Assembly: GCF_030848805.1 (NCBI RefSeq)
Contig: NC_092361.1
Coordinates: forward strand, 22,341,406-22,405,405
Length of the DNA: 64,000 nucleotides
Direction: 5' to 3'
Source of the DNA: Temnothorax longispinosus
Taxonomy: Eukaryota > Arthropoda > Insecta > Hymenoptera > Formicidae
Every line of letters begins with the position of its first letter. Within the stretch, counting starts at the first letter, position 1. This document shows, piece by piece, positions 50,701 through 64,000 of this stretch. Position numbers and translations under genes: made by a program. The notes under the pieces were generated by a model. It searched no databases and was not told where the DNA came from. It worked only from the letters and a program-made list of their open reading frames with translations.

Positions 50701-53700
50701 GCTTGTTTATTGCCTCGCGTTATGAAAATACGTGCAGATGTCAGAATACCTTAAATTTCCGCAAAACACACCCTCCGTAATATCAACAACTCTCGGAGAA
50801 ACCATTGATGCCACTATTAAGATGAGTATTGTACTTTATTAACTTCTTAAACAGCGCTGAGCAATACGTAAGCTACTTGTAAACTAAATAGTTTTAAGCA
50901 CATTATGAGATCCGCGTATTTATACAGATTACGCGGCAACGTTATGGTGATGTTAATAAACAAAGTTTCAATCATTTTAGATGTATTATCGAAATCGGTG
51001 TTTCGTTGCTAATTATTATTTATTTTTACTTTATCAAGTTTAATAGCTAATAAAAAATTTATTTCTTTTTGCTATATATATATATAGCCACCTTCTGACA
51101 TAAAATATATAAAATGTCAAAGATATTGCTTGTTCCTTTCCAATCTATAGCGATACAAATTTTAACCAGTTTTAACCAAGTTTTGCTTAAGTTTGTTAGG
51201 ACATAAAGTTTTCCTTAACGAAAACATATCGTCGAAAATGTTAGATCGGTCTAGAAAAATAGTGTCGATAAATGTCTGATGTTCCAATATTGATACTTGG
51301 TGTATAAGGAATGGGTTTATATATCACGTCTCCATGCCGCGATCTTGTAAGGCTGATATTTATTTTCTATCTTCTAGGTATCATGTAACAGATTTTTCTC
51401 TAAATAAAATATACAAGTCGTGTCTGGAAAGCCAACTCGTGCTAGCATATTTTGAAGAAGATATGCACGATCTTCAGCATACATCTTTTAAAGAGAGTTT
51501 ATGCTAAAAGAGTTAGATTTCTTTTCTTAGTGAATAGTGAATTGTTTTTCGACGATGAGAAATTCACTAAGTACACTTGAGCAACAAAAATTTAAAGAAA
51601 TTCCCGTTTCCTTCCCTTTCTCTCTTTAGTTGAAGAATTTGTAGCATTTGTTATATAGAATAGTATAGTGTAGCATTTGTTACTGAATTTTTAGCAGGGA
51701 GAGGAGATAGAAGACCGACTTCTAGTAAAGTTAACCGCAATGAGTCGGACTGCTACGCCATTTAATCACGAGAAAATCCTGATTTTCTCTTGCAAAAGGA
51801 AGAAATCGAGGGTGAATACTCTCTCCATGCACGCATCTGTGTACAAAACGATACAAAACCCAGTTGCTCTGGATTCTCGTCAAGAGGATTTCTCTTGCCG
51901 CTTCCTTTCCATTTCCTTGCAAGCACGAGTTTCGGGCGCCGGATGATGGAAGTAAAAACATCCAACTTAAAAGAGAAGGATTAACGTGAAGAAATAAAAG
52001 AATAACTATCTAACAAAATTATAAACAAGATAAGGACGATATAAACTTGTAACTTGAGTTTTGACTGTGTTAGAAGAAACATGCTTGAATTCCTTTGCAA
52101 AATATATGAATTCTCTGGAAAATGTAACAAAAGACAGCCTTTGTCTCGAGTTTGTCTTATTCACGTTAAATTTTGTATTTGCTTAATGTTGTTAAACACA
52201 CAAGGCGTTTGATGTTAGAGGGTTTGTGTAGACATATACTATTTTAACGAAAATGTGATGCAAGCGGAAAATATATTTTAATAAAATATTATATTTTAGT
52301 AAAATTTAATAAAAAGATAAAAATATCGAAAAAAAAAACATATTTAGAAACAGGTCTATTTTAACAATTTAATGATGATTACGTTTATAATTCTCAAATA
52401 ATCTCACAAGAGAAACTAATTTTATGCGATAAAATATGTTAATCATAGTAATATCTACTTTCTTGTTCATAAAATTACTTTTATGTAAAAATTTTAAATA
52501 AAATTATTTAACAAAATAGTTTCCACTATAAATGATACACATGTTCTAAACAGTACAACACAATACTGGACACGTAATCCTTCCATGCGATTCCGCAACA
52601 CGGCCAGATAAATGATCAACATCCCTCTGGATTGGAATTACTGGTTTCATCTAACTCTAAAGCTTAAAGCGATTTCGAATAGCTATTTATGTGTCGAATT
52701 AAATTAATGAACATAATTCGACATAGATAAACAGTTTCGAGAAACACAGTTATTTGTCAAAATTAATTGTGATCAAGATTCATATATTCACGAGAGAGAG
52801 AGAGGTTCTTTCTTTTACAAATAATTAAATAAATTGCACTATTATATTTTCAAATGATATATTTTTAATTACTAAAAGGTTTTGTCTCAATTAATGTGCA
52901 ATAATGAATAACAGTAATATTAAGAGCTCTTTAGTGACACTAGTGACAGTTAACAAGTGATTGCAATTATTTGTCGCAAATAATGTCGCGATAATTTTGT
53001 ATAAATTGTTTATTGTTGATTTAACGTAAATGGATTTCGCTAATGCCGTCAAGAGTATTGCTGGATTGTCACTGAAGTTTGGACTCTGCTTCAATACTGT
53101 TTATGGGAGACAGCAGTTAACAAGGTTTGCATCGTCCTAGTGATAGGTACTTCAATACATTCGTGTTCTATTTCAACGTTAGGACAAAACACTCGCAGCA
53201 ATGGATGTAATTTCGCGAACGCGTCGCCATGACAACTCCAACAAAAGTAAACCACTTGAGACGTGTGCCTTGAGATCGCTCGAGCTTTCGTGGCGCTTTG
53301 AAATGAGGTATTATGTATTAATCCTTTTGAGATGTTAATAAATTTTCGTCGAGCTATAAGTATCCCATTAAAAAAAATGGAATTAATTATAAATTTTATG
53401 TGTATGATAAGCGGAACGACTGTAATTACGTATTAATGAATTCTTTTTGAATTTACACGTATTTAACGTGCGTGTAACGTTACAAGAAACTTTCCTCATT
53501 ATTCTCCGCCGCAGGCGTTTATTCTAGTGGAATAATTGCTTACAATTCGATTACAATCTGCAAAATGCAAAGTGTAAAGCGATGAACTTATCCACAAGAA
53601 CGTACCATTCCCTTCGCGTAACATTACTAGTCGATTTTAGACGCGGACGCAACAAGTTTCGCGCAGCAACTTTCGCAATAACAAGCTTGTGGAGGCGGAA

Positions 53701-56700
53701 AGGAAGGAAAGGAGCGCTTGATAAACGGCGCCGCAACGATAACGACGGCGCGCAAAATTTCTATCCGCGATGAGACCCACGCATAAGATTGAATGGTGTC
53801 CCGTCGTCTTTATATTTCGACAGAAATTCCGTATCCTGCTTTAAACCAAGATACATTTTCTGCGATCCTATCTCGCTCAGTCACCGTGAGAAACGCCCAG
53901 TATTAAGGGCGGTAATGGCTCCAAGTTTGCAATGTTGAGATCGTAGGATATTTAATTTTTTGGTGGATCACAAAATCTTACACGCGCGCGCTATAGTGGA
54001 AAGTTCTTAGAGCGCAATGAAAATTCGTCAAGGCGGAGGAACTTGTGATACTTATAAAAACCGGAGTTTACGAGGAAAGAATTCTAATTTCATTTTTATG
54101 TCTGTTTTGTACCAGTTTCACGTTAATTATTCCCAAAATTACTCGTGGTAAAATAGCGACAAATAAATTCTTGAGAAGATAAGTCGGTTGGATAAAGTCT
54201 TTTAAGTGCAGCTAATAAGCGCCGAGAAAGAGTTTTATGGAGAGAACGAAAATCTTTATAAATTTATGATCGCTGACAACTTTTCGATGCACGATAATTT
54301 GTACACCCCGAAATAACACAATTAATTATTTTTTTAAATACAATATATGCTAATCTATAGTACAAACAAAATGAAAAAATAAAATCTTTTATATATATAG
54401 TTAATATTGTGATGCCGAGTTGCTACTATTTTTTTTAATTAAAAATTTAGTTACTTAGTATTATAGATGTCAGTGTCAGCATATTTTATTCAGATCTATA
54501 AACAAACCAACTAATTTATGAACAGTGCCCATTGTTTACGTGCAAACAATGAATTTTCAGCTCGATAAAATCTATACAGAGCCGCAGGAGATTTGGCATA
54601 AACTGAATTGTCGCGGGGGCATAGGATATATAAGGGAAACGCAAAGCAGAGACGAGAATATTGCTGTAGGAAAATCGATGTTCGTACAATTGCTAACAAA
54701 ATTATTAGTTTTATTAGTTTAAATGAATTTCTCAATCACGTTGACGATTTACATATGTTACGAGAGAGGAAACAGTTGAGTTTGATTATTAAGTTTAATT
54801 AATATTTGAATATTAGCAATTAAAAGCTAAATAATTATAACTGAATAAGTTTTGCGACGATTGCTTTACCTTATACTTTATGTTTCGTTTTATGAATTAA
54901 CGTGTAGAGGCAATCCAAATTCTTGTAACTGAGCAAAAAAATCATACATCGTGACGAAATCTCCTTGGGCGAAACCCCCTTTGGACGCAAAAAGCAATTA
55001 GCCACGAACGTTTTACACGAAGCGGTATTTTTCAGCTAAGCCATTTGCGCCTAGCAAGACAATTAAAAGTTTAAACGGACGGATCGTTTAAACTCAATTA
55101 CATAATCATGCTGTTATATTCATCGCATTTGTTGTTAAAATATACATCGATTGTAACATCGTACTCGTCACTGCCAAATGTCAGATGTCTGTTATTATTT
55201 CTTTGAATGATGCTGAGTTGATTTTTTAATGACATAACGGTAGTTGAATATTAATGAATTTAACGCTGTCAATTATCGCTGTTACTGTTTTTATTATTAT
55301 CGATTGTTATATTAAGTTACTATATTCTCTGTCTTTTTGCAATGGATCATGTCATTTACTTTTTGTTGTTGCAAGTAACAGAGGCACAGACATCGCGTGT
55401 ACAGTTCGTCAAACGTAATTGCTTTAGACAATTGAACGACATAAAAAGAAGTGGAATTCAATCGGAGCTGAAAAATATCTATACTCGAAGCGGAACGCAC
55501 AACGTCATAAATCGAAGCAACTTTATCTGCCATTAGATGCGCAAAAGGGGCAATCTCGTAAATAACAATGAGAAAAAGGTACCTATTTTTCTATGTCACG
55601 CGAAATTTACGTAATGAAACGAGAGCTACGATCAATTTAAATAAAACATCTATAATTTTTCATGTGTTTACTTTGCTAGTTTTCAGTATCAATACTACTA
55701 AACATTTTGATACACTTTTTCTTGCAAATAGTGTTATGAATACATATATTAATACATACTCAACGATCCGATCAGAACTTGAATAAATCACGGATATATA
55801 TCGCGAAACGTTTGGTTAATTAATTTTATAATTAAAATATATTATACGTAGACAACGTATAATCAATCTTTCTATGTCGATACTTGCACAACACGTAAAT
55901 GGATTATCCTGCATGCAATTAATAAATGCCTTGCGTTAATTTAACGTATGTGAATATTTAACATCAAACAGCGGAAATTAATATATAAAGTTACGCCGCT
56001 GTTTATAGCGACGGATTAATACTTCTTGATTTGTACGTAAAAGTGGATGTATTGCAATAAATCATTTCGGATTGTGGTTAATATACAGAATTTGATTCAT
56101 ATGCAGATAAATACTTCAGATTTTGCATAAATGAACGGTTTTAAACAATCACTGAGAAATCATTAGTTTAAACTTTATAGTTTAACCCAGGGTTTTTTTA
56201 TTATTGAGAATCTTTTATAATGAAAATTGCAATTTCTTATTGAAAAATTATTTATTGAAGATATATATATATATATATATATACATATATATGCAATGTG
56301 GATTATTGAAAAAGGGGATTATTGAAAAATTTTTGCAGGTCACAAAAAAAATATATATATATACATATATACTTTGCATTTTCTTTGCTACTTTTCTACT
56401 TTGGGTACTATAGCTGAATTAAAGCCGATCGATATCAAGGTTGTCCACATCTACCGTACAAGTCGCAAGGTCGGAAAAAGCACTTCGCTTGCAGTAAATC
56501 AATTTGATATATATACATCGGATACGCCCGGCTGAAACACCGTAACAGCAGATGAATCTTGATGTTTTAAAACAGATTCGCACATTGTCTGCATAGTAAT
56601 TTAAATCTAAGTGACGTAGTCTAAAATAACGTATTGCCTTAATCGAAATATCCTTTAAAGACTCTCGATCCTTTAAAGACACTCGAAGGCAATATTGTTA

Positions 56701-57430
56701 TACGTATCTCTAATCAATAATCCATCGTTTTGTTTCACAATCTTTTGCTATCTTTCGCGCAATTTGGAAATCTTATCTTCTCAGAATTTCTTAACCTTTT
56801 CAATGAGAAACTATAAACTCAAAGTTTCTACATCAGCACGACATTTTCTGAATAATCCAGTAGACTCTATATCATTTATTATTCATAATTATACTTTATA
56901 ATTATGCAGAGTTAAAGAAAAATCGTGTTTAAAGAATATAAAACTCTTTTTGTTGACTATAATAACAGAACGTGTAAAAACCTGTTGAGTCAACGACACA
57001 TATCGCAATTAATTAAATTTTTTAACATGCAAGAAGCATGTATCTTTGCACAAAAATAAAACTTACTATATTTCTTGATTTTTTTCTTCTTTATAAATAA
57101 ATCAACTTACAATTACTTACTTAATATGTTAGAAATTAATATCTAATAACATTTATTTTAGAATATTATATATAGACTATTTGATGGTAAAAGGTTCGAA
57201 AAATTTCACTGTTCCTTTTAGGTTGTCAATAAAGAAATCACAGCTTTTAAAGGTAATACCATTAACTCATTGGAAAACTTGGGTTGATACTTTGTAAAAG
57301 GACTATCTTATTTCCGACAGCAATTTAACCTTTTTTAAAATGCACGTGAATTCTAAAAGCATAGCGTGAAGGGGTAAGCCGAAGTCGATTATAAGGTAAT
57401 ACGAAAAAAGAGGTGGATTGAAGACGCTCT
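47750..57430. other. AT-rich non-coding DNA
   Basis: No supported gene or RNA. Short frames near 48466, 50467, 51740, 53551 and 55342 overlap counterparts on the other strand or lack motifs. Simple repeats include (AG)n near 52794-52803, (TA)n near 51073-51086 and (AT)n at 56261-56290. The segment at 53640-53760 is a small CpG-rich patch. Confidence 0.4.
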
Positions 57431-57437
57431 TCCGTGA

Positions 57438-57474
57438 GCGCGTGCACGCGCGCGCGCGCGTGTGTGTGTGTGTG
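57438..57474. repeat. Alternating purine-pyrimidine tract, (CG)n(TG)n
   Basis: Thirty-seven bases alternate purine and pyrimidine without a break: gcgcgtgcac, then a CG run to 57460, then a TG run to 57474. This is the type of sequence that adopts left-handed Z-DNA under negative supercoiling. Confidence 0.9.
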
Positions 57475-59270
57475 ATTTTTATCTCTCAATATAAACCGTC
57501 TTTAGAATTCCAAGGATATATATGCGCGCAGATAGGAAATCTTTTTTAGCGCACTTCCTCTTCCTTCCTGCTGTTCGAATGATAAATTTTTTGTCGGTAA
57601 CGGGAAAGAGGATTAAGCTGCTCGTTTTGCATAGATAATGAGACACTCTGTCCCATTATTTTTAAACTAAAATGTGAACTAATTATAGCATTAGTGTTCT
57701 TCATTTACGGAATAATTTTGTATTATGTTACATTAAAATTACGACATTGTATTTTATTTGATTATTTTTGAACTACGCGCAAACAAGTAAATATTGAAGA
57801 ATATCGTAAACTTTCAATACTTTTAGAGAAATAATTAAATTTTAATTATCATATATAATATCTATACATATCACACATACGAAATATAAACGTATATGTA
57901 TATGTAATGAGTGAGTTTGCTGCCCGTGATTTATGTTAATTTACAGTATATTTAGTAAACAGTATTTTTTTCCGATAACTAATTGGTTGTAAACTGTGTT
58001 AACAATTTGCTATTGACTGTCATATAAATTTAAAGGCGTACCGGGGATGCAGCTGCATAAAGCACATGTTTCCTAAAGACAGATTAAATAATGGCTGTCT
58101 GATAGTAGCGATATTAAATCTGGTTTTACACTATTGAATGGTCAAGTTAACTTCAAGCGTTAATTCAAAATGCAAATTAAAGTGGTTTTTCTATTGTTCC
58201 GACTCTCATGTAAAATGTATGACAAGTTCTGCAAGAAACAACAGTACTTGTAGCCAATTTTAGATAATCGAATAATTTATCGGCAAGCTTTCTAATTTAC
58301 ATATCGCATAATGTCATAATATAATTATAATTATATACGCATAAATAACCTGAAATAGGTAATGAGAGAAAAGGGATGATGACAGGAATTAATTAAATGT
58401 ATTAACTAAACGTGCGTATCTCATCACACGTATTCAATTTATAACATCGATTTTAGGAATTATGTATATTTTTATGCAGCGCGTAAAGAAACAAATGTGA
58501 TATAAAATTATATAAGTTACAAAATATGTGATTTTCTTGATTCATTGCACGGCGAAAAAACCTAATCTTGTCAATCAGAAGCATTTTCAAGAACGGTAAA
58601 ACAGATAGAAAATATAATGAATAAGAGCAGAGGTTCTTTGTACAATTTTGCGTCTCGAGAGTTTCGATTATGAGATTACTGAACTTAGAGTTTATATCAC
58701 AAGAAAAGAAATTTCAGCTAATGCAATCGAACTAAACCTGTCATGAAGTAAAGAGAATTTTCATAAACAGTAACGACCTCGGAACGACAACTGTTCGTGA
58801 AACACGATCGCAAAACCGTAATGCATTATGCATAATGTCCCGAGAGGTCTTATTACTCGCATCACGCATCAGACACCATGCCGAACTTTTTGAAACTCAT
58901 AAAAAGCCGCGGAAGTAACACGAGAGCTATCTCTCACATGTCTTGTTAATTAATTTATTCAATAACTTTATTTCCGTCTTGTTCTCGCGGAACTTTTCGT
59001 CACAAGAACAAAATTAGATATCATTAAAGCGACAAATGCACGCGATGTCTCGTATATGGTACGTGATGTAGTTTTCGGGTTTTTGCTTCGTGAAACCGGC
59101 CTCTGATTAATACTCGTGTTGGAGTAAATCCCTTATGGATCGATAAGACACGAGATCAAATAGCCCATATGGGGCAATATCGCGTTCCCTGAGCTTACAA
59201 GACCTCATCATGCTCGTTTATGTATAACCCAGTTTACCACAAGCTTTTCAGTAAAAATTATTAATCCAAA
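57475..59270. other. AT-rich non-coding DNA
   Basis: Nothing recognised apart from short ATAT and AATTATAATTATA palindromic words (for example near 58318-58335). Confidence 0.4.
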
Positions 59271-59298
59271 AGAGAGAGAGAGAGAGAGAGAGAGAAGT

Positions 59299-59330
<32 letters not shown>
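59271..59330. repeat. (AG)n microsatellite, interrupted
   Basis: A pure AG run at 59271-59295 is followed by gtaaaaag and an imperfect gagagaaag tract to 59330. It lies about 340 bp left of the foldback element. Confidence 0.9.
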
Positions 59331-59666
59331 TTGACGATCGGTATAGGGAAAAATTGAGGGAATCCTTCGATATTAAATTCCACTGAGAAATTTTCAATTA
59401 AAGTTTTTATTAATTTTCAGAGTTCAGCATTTATTCTTTTCCGTGAGAAAAAAATAATTGAAAAATCCTTTCCACGATTGCTTGACTTATCGAACGTACA
59501 TATTATACATATCTTGACGAGTGATATGACAAAGGACAGTAAATTTTTTTAAAATTTACTTTATATTCTGTTAAATATTACGTTCCGTGATATATCCCCG
59601 GCAAACGCACGATGCGAAAACCCTTTTGCAGTTTGTAACCAATTTTCTAGTGACAACCTTTGATAA

Positions 59667-60185
59667 TGTGGCGGTCAGCCGTCCGCCACAAGCGTGCGTT
59701 AAGTAACACGGAGGACGCGCGGCACGAGCGACAGCATAAGCTCGCGCGGCGAGATAGTTCAACGCGCGCCCGCTACGTGGCGCATCGTCGGCAAATTCTC
59801 TCGTAAGGAAGGTTCGACACCGATCCCTATATAAAGGGATCTACTCAGCGAACATCAGGAAAAAATGTAGTAAAAGAGAGAATTCGGCGGATTGATGCAT
59901 TTGCGAAAAACAAGTTCATCATTTCTAGCGCTAGAAAAGATCAATTTGTTCTTCGCAAATGCATCAATCCGTCGAATTCTCTCTTTTACTACATTTTTTC
60001 CTGATGTTCGCTAAGTAGATCCATTTATATAGGGATCGGTGTCGAGAGAATTTTCCGACGATGCGCCCTTCCTTACGAGAGAATTTTCCGACGATGCGCC
60101 ACGTAGCGGGCGCGCGTTGAACTATCTCGCCGCGCGAGCCCATGCTGTCGTGCCGCGCACCTGTGGCGGGCGGCTGACCGCCACA
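59667..60185. mobile_element. Foldback (long inverted repeat) element
   Basis: The left arm (59667 to about 59929) and right arm (about 59930 to 60185) are reverse complements over most of their length. They meet at the perfect palindrome tttctagcgctagaaa (59922-59937). The outer ends share tgtggcggtcagccg / its complement. Each arm carries a TATATAAA word (59828-59835, and inverted at 60024-60031) beside a conserved block. The right arm has a 25 bp direct repeat (60043-60067 and 60076-60100) present once on the left; the left arm has ~25-30 extra bases near its outer end. No transposase is encoded and no clear target-site duplication is visible. The short frames here are translations of the repeat, not genes. 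Confidence 0.85.
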
Positions 60186-63100
60186 GACAACATCGAGCAT
60201 ATAACGGTTGACAAACCAACTTGGACTAAAAATTAGATAAAAGCATGCAAACAAATATAATTTGTAGATATCTCTGTATTTGATAGTTGCGCAACAAAAG
60301 AAAGCTATATTATATGTATATATTTTATAATTAATTTTGCTTTGATTTGCTTTACGCCTAGCGTTAAATATTTACTTGTCAGACCAAATTTAATGAGGGA
60401 ATAAAATATGTTCAAATATAATTAAAAGAATTAAATTAGGATTAACTTAGCATTAATTAAGGATTAACTTAAATTAGCATTAATGAAACGTTTATAATAT
60501 TACTCCGCATCCATTATGCGCTTTACATTGTTAGCTTTTTATTAAGTAAAAGTTGTAGCTTGTTCTTTGATTTAAAATCCATTCGGAAGTGCGGAAACTT
60601 TTTCCATACCTAGAAATCAACTCGCACAAGCAATAAAATGAAACACTTCTTTAGCGTCGTCGTCGTAAGAAAAGTTGGAGAACTGAAGGACATGTCTAAT
60701 AATAAAATCAGGAGAGAGCGAAGAAGAATGCTTGATCAAAAAATAATCCAGACTGCAGAATTGTGTTGAAAAAAGTTTATTAAACATCTCTGCACAGTGT
60801 CTATCTGTAAAGTCGATCAAATCTTATTTTATTTCGTAACACATTTCGCAAGAAGAACTTTCGAATGTTTCTTAAATATTTCAGAGGAATGTAGAACGTC
60901 GTGGGGTTTATTTTATTACTTACAATGTAATCTGCATTTTTGGGCGAATAATTATTTTATAATGCTGCTGAGCTGCGACGTTTATCTTATGTAATTATAT
61001 AATTTACGCAGTATTCTTTATTCTCTTATATGTAATGTAACGAGCGCACGCGGTAGCTTTGTAAAGAAACGTACTTATAAGATACGATAAATCTTTCTAA
61101 ATCCTTTTGATAAGTAAATAACATATGTTACAGTTAAAACATTATATAAAATTGATTTAAAAATGTATCGAAGCAAACACAGTTATTCGATGAATGCATC
61201 GTTTAAAAATTTGTCTCTTATCTCTAATACATTCCTTACCATTTCGTAAATTTAACGAAATCTGATATTTAGATAACGAAATATTTTTTACTATACAATA
61301 TTTTGTTAATATATTTTAAAACGTACGTTGAAGCATAATAGCGATAAATTTAATAGAAGTGAAGTACATTTTAGAACGCTACGATTCATGGAATCAATAC
61401 AATATGGATTTGCACGAGAAACGCCTGCATTACAGGAACAATAAACAGTAATGCATTGAAGTATCATCATATAAATATGAGAGAGCAGCGAGTACAGCTT
61501 TGATGCGTCATGCGACCAAGTAATGTGGTCGTATACTTCATGCTATCATTTAAGGGTTATTCTCTGACAGATCCATGAATCGTATGCAACAGGTGTATCA
61601 AAGATATGCACGATGAAAGATATGGGAACTACATATCATGCGGCATATTTCTATATGAATTACGTTGAGTAATGCACCTTATCAAAAATTCTTGAACGCC
61701 ACGCGCCAAAGCATTTCTCGGAATGCAAAATTATGCCGTTTTCGCCGGGAAACCCATGGAAATTGAATTAAACGTCGTCTATGCTGGAATTGCAATAAAT
61801 GTAAAATATCTAGTAATCTGGTTACGCGCGAACATGAAATATAAAATCATCTCTCGAAATTGGCGTAAGTAACATAAATGAGCAAGCGTTAAGCAGAAAT
61901 GGCATAACTGTGTTTGTGCTTTCGCGCATAAAACTGTGTTTACTGGATAAATATATATTTTACGGCTCCGAGTTTAAGAGCTCGCCTGCGAAAGTGCCCA
62001 AAGCGTTTTGTTATTTTTTTTTTAATGCAAACGTATAAGACATACATTATCTCGTAAAATTAGCTTAATTATTAATTTTCTGAAAACGGCATTTTTTTAC
62101 GATATCGCGAATATTTGTAGCGTTATCGTATTATCATCATACTTAAGGGATAAGATAAGAAAAAATTGCGATGCAAAAATACAATTTTAAATATATTTGC
62201 GTCTATCACTTTGGAATAGATTATCGTTGTTACGGATATATATATATTGATTCATTATAATTAACGATCTACTGACAAGTAATAATTTGAACGATTTTAC
62301 AAGTTTGCTAAGGTATATATAACACATTTGATAAATTAATTTTTTTTTTACACGTATAGAATTATTAACATGTCTGTAAGACGAATTTCTTTATTCATTA
62401 TTCATCGATTAATGTGTACAAAAATGCTAATTTTTTAAATTGTTAGCCGCACGGAACGATTCAATTCGACGCAGAATATAAAAATAACTTTCGACGCGAA
62501 TTCGAAAAGACGCAACGCGTTTTTTTTTTCTTAATACAGATGCGTTCTGATTTTTATGAACTAACTGAAACTATTAAAAAATGAGATCTGAAGTTTCTGT
62601 TAGGCCAAACATACATACGTCACAGAACATTGGGAATCACGTCAACGTTTCACTTCAGTCAACCGTAAAGGAAGTTGAGATTGTCCACGCAGGAAGATCT
62701 CGATGAGCAATGAGACGGGCCGGCATGCGCGGGTTCCTTGCCGTCTGCGCGACAAGCGATCCTGTCGACGGGTGGCCGCCAGGATATTTTCAGAAAAAAG
62801 TCCTCCTTCTCGCGGGGTTGGAACAGAGATACATTCGGTCGCGCCGCCACGTCGCATAATCCGCACGACTTACACTAGACGCGATCTTCCTCCTCCAGCA
62901 ACCGCACCACCTCTGAAATAATATTTCTTTATCGTGAAGAGACGAATGCTGCCCGGATTTTGCGGATATCCAAATAATCCGAGATAATTATTCGTTTACT
63001 CGCGCTCAGATATATATTTGGATAATCCAACTCTTAACGGATTTATTTCGCGCGATAAGCTCGCGGATTTATGCGAGCGATAATTTGGGACATATATCAA

Positions 63101-64000
63101 ACGATAAGAAATATTCTGCATTTTTTTACTCTTTATCGATATACGATGAAGATATATATTTGTAAGATTTTTATTTGCCAGAATTCGTAAATTCGTAAAT
63201 CTGCATAGATTTGATTTTAGAAATTAAGATTCACACTTGGATCTTTTTTTATAATCGCATAATAATTATTTCAGATAATTCGGATTTTAAATTATCCGGA
63301 TTTTTACAGCTTTAATGGAAACCACTCGTGAAAGTAAATACTATTTCTCCACACACACATACACATACACTTTTATACGAGTTAATATTTTACACAAATA
63401 AAATAAAGATTATGGCGAAATGCATACTAGGTGGATTTTCGAGAATGAGAATGGGACAATGCATTTATTCATCGACAGAGAGAGAAAGAGAGATAGAGAA
63501 TCATGTGGTATTATCTCCACGAAGTTTCGAATAGAAGTGTCTCGGGATAAGCAGTGCTTATAGTTTCCATGAAATTCAATCATCACTGTCCATTACATCA
63601 CGTACAATCCGCTTAAGTGACATATCAACTATCACGACAGTTATATATGATAATATTCGAACTTATGTGGCTGCATCTAAATTCGTAGTTATTAAAAATT
63701 ACTACCAGATTCTTTTATTGTCAGCAAAGACTTTTTCATTTTTTTAGTAACGCCACGTTAATTCACGATTCTAAGTTGCCAAATCTATTCACCATTAGAT
63801 ATAGTCATGCAATATTTCAAAAGCCAAATTTCTCGTCACACTCTTCTATAGAAACATTTGTTAAGTACGAACAATCGATCGTAAAGCATCACAAATGTTA
63901 GTTAAATTTTGTATGTCACGCTACTTTTCTCACTTTAATTTATATTTTGCAACATAAAAATCTAAATTCCAAAAATTAATTATTAATTCAGTACGTCAAT
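60186..64000. other. AT-rich non-coding DNA, small CpG patch near 62.7-62.9 kb
   Basis: No supported gene. An imperfect two-copy duplication (aggattaactta...ttagcattaa) lies at about 60433-60484. The segment at 62640-62910 is CpG-rich, with overlapping short frames on both strands that cannot all be real. A (CA)n-like tract lies at about 63349-63370 and a GA-rich tract at 63476-63500. Confidence 0.4.

Noticed and set aside
56204..56413. 69-codon frame with an IYIYIYIYIY run
   Set aside because: A translated (AT)n microsatellite.
59571..60254. Short open frames across the foldback element (for example those containing NYLAARA)
   Set aside because: The same peptide appears from both arms because the arms are copies; these are translations of a repeat, not genes.

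Overview
The window is eukaryotic DNA from an insect, most likely a hymenopteran and quite possibly an ant. It holds one clearly recognisable gene, split by short GT-AG introns. The rest is long, AT-rich non-coding DNA broken up by islands of GC- and CpG-rich sequence. No bacterial-style gene density, operon or CRISPR array is present. The insect call rests on the gene, which matches the yellow/MRJP family. The ant/hymenopteran call is an inference from base composition, CpG abundance and the closeness of the protein to insect yellow.

The gene is yellow (yellow-y), plus strand, 35659-38317, six coding exons and 430 codons. The reading frame is intact through all five introns. It begins with a signal peptide and carries the family's hallmark motifs. 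It ends soon after the propeller domain, without the long proline-rich tail of the Drosophila protein.

Left flank (1-35.5 kb): three diverged copies of a ~110 bp unit lie in the first 1.1 kb. AT-rich DNA then alternates with GC-rich islands at about 1.6-2.1, 4.6-5.3, 10.9-11.8, 14.3-14.7, 18.1-18.7, 19.4-19.8, 20.8-21.3, 27.3-27.9 and 32.6-33.0 kb. These look more like promoters or regulatory DNA than genes. At 29.7 kb there is a 3'-truncated 5S rRNA copy between 19 bp direct repeats. At 34.16-34.98 kb there are two adjacent clusters of inverted repeats resembling MITE/foldback elements, just upstream of yellow.

Right flank (38.3-64 kb): a GC-rich stretch directly after yellow, then about 20 kb of AT-rich DNA with small palindromes and hairpins, a 37 nt alternating purine-pyrimidine tract at 57.4 kb, and a ~520 bp foldback element at 59.67-60.19 kb whose arms both carry a TATA-like sequence.

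Most open frames in the window appear to be chance. Three small ones with splice-like borders or protein-like content (3.1, 13.6 and 19.7 kb) are recorded at low confidence. I did not find a convincing new multi-gene system. The most unusual items are the 5S insertion, the foldback elements and the repeated unit at the left edge.
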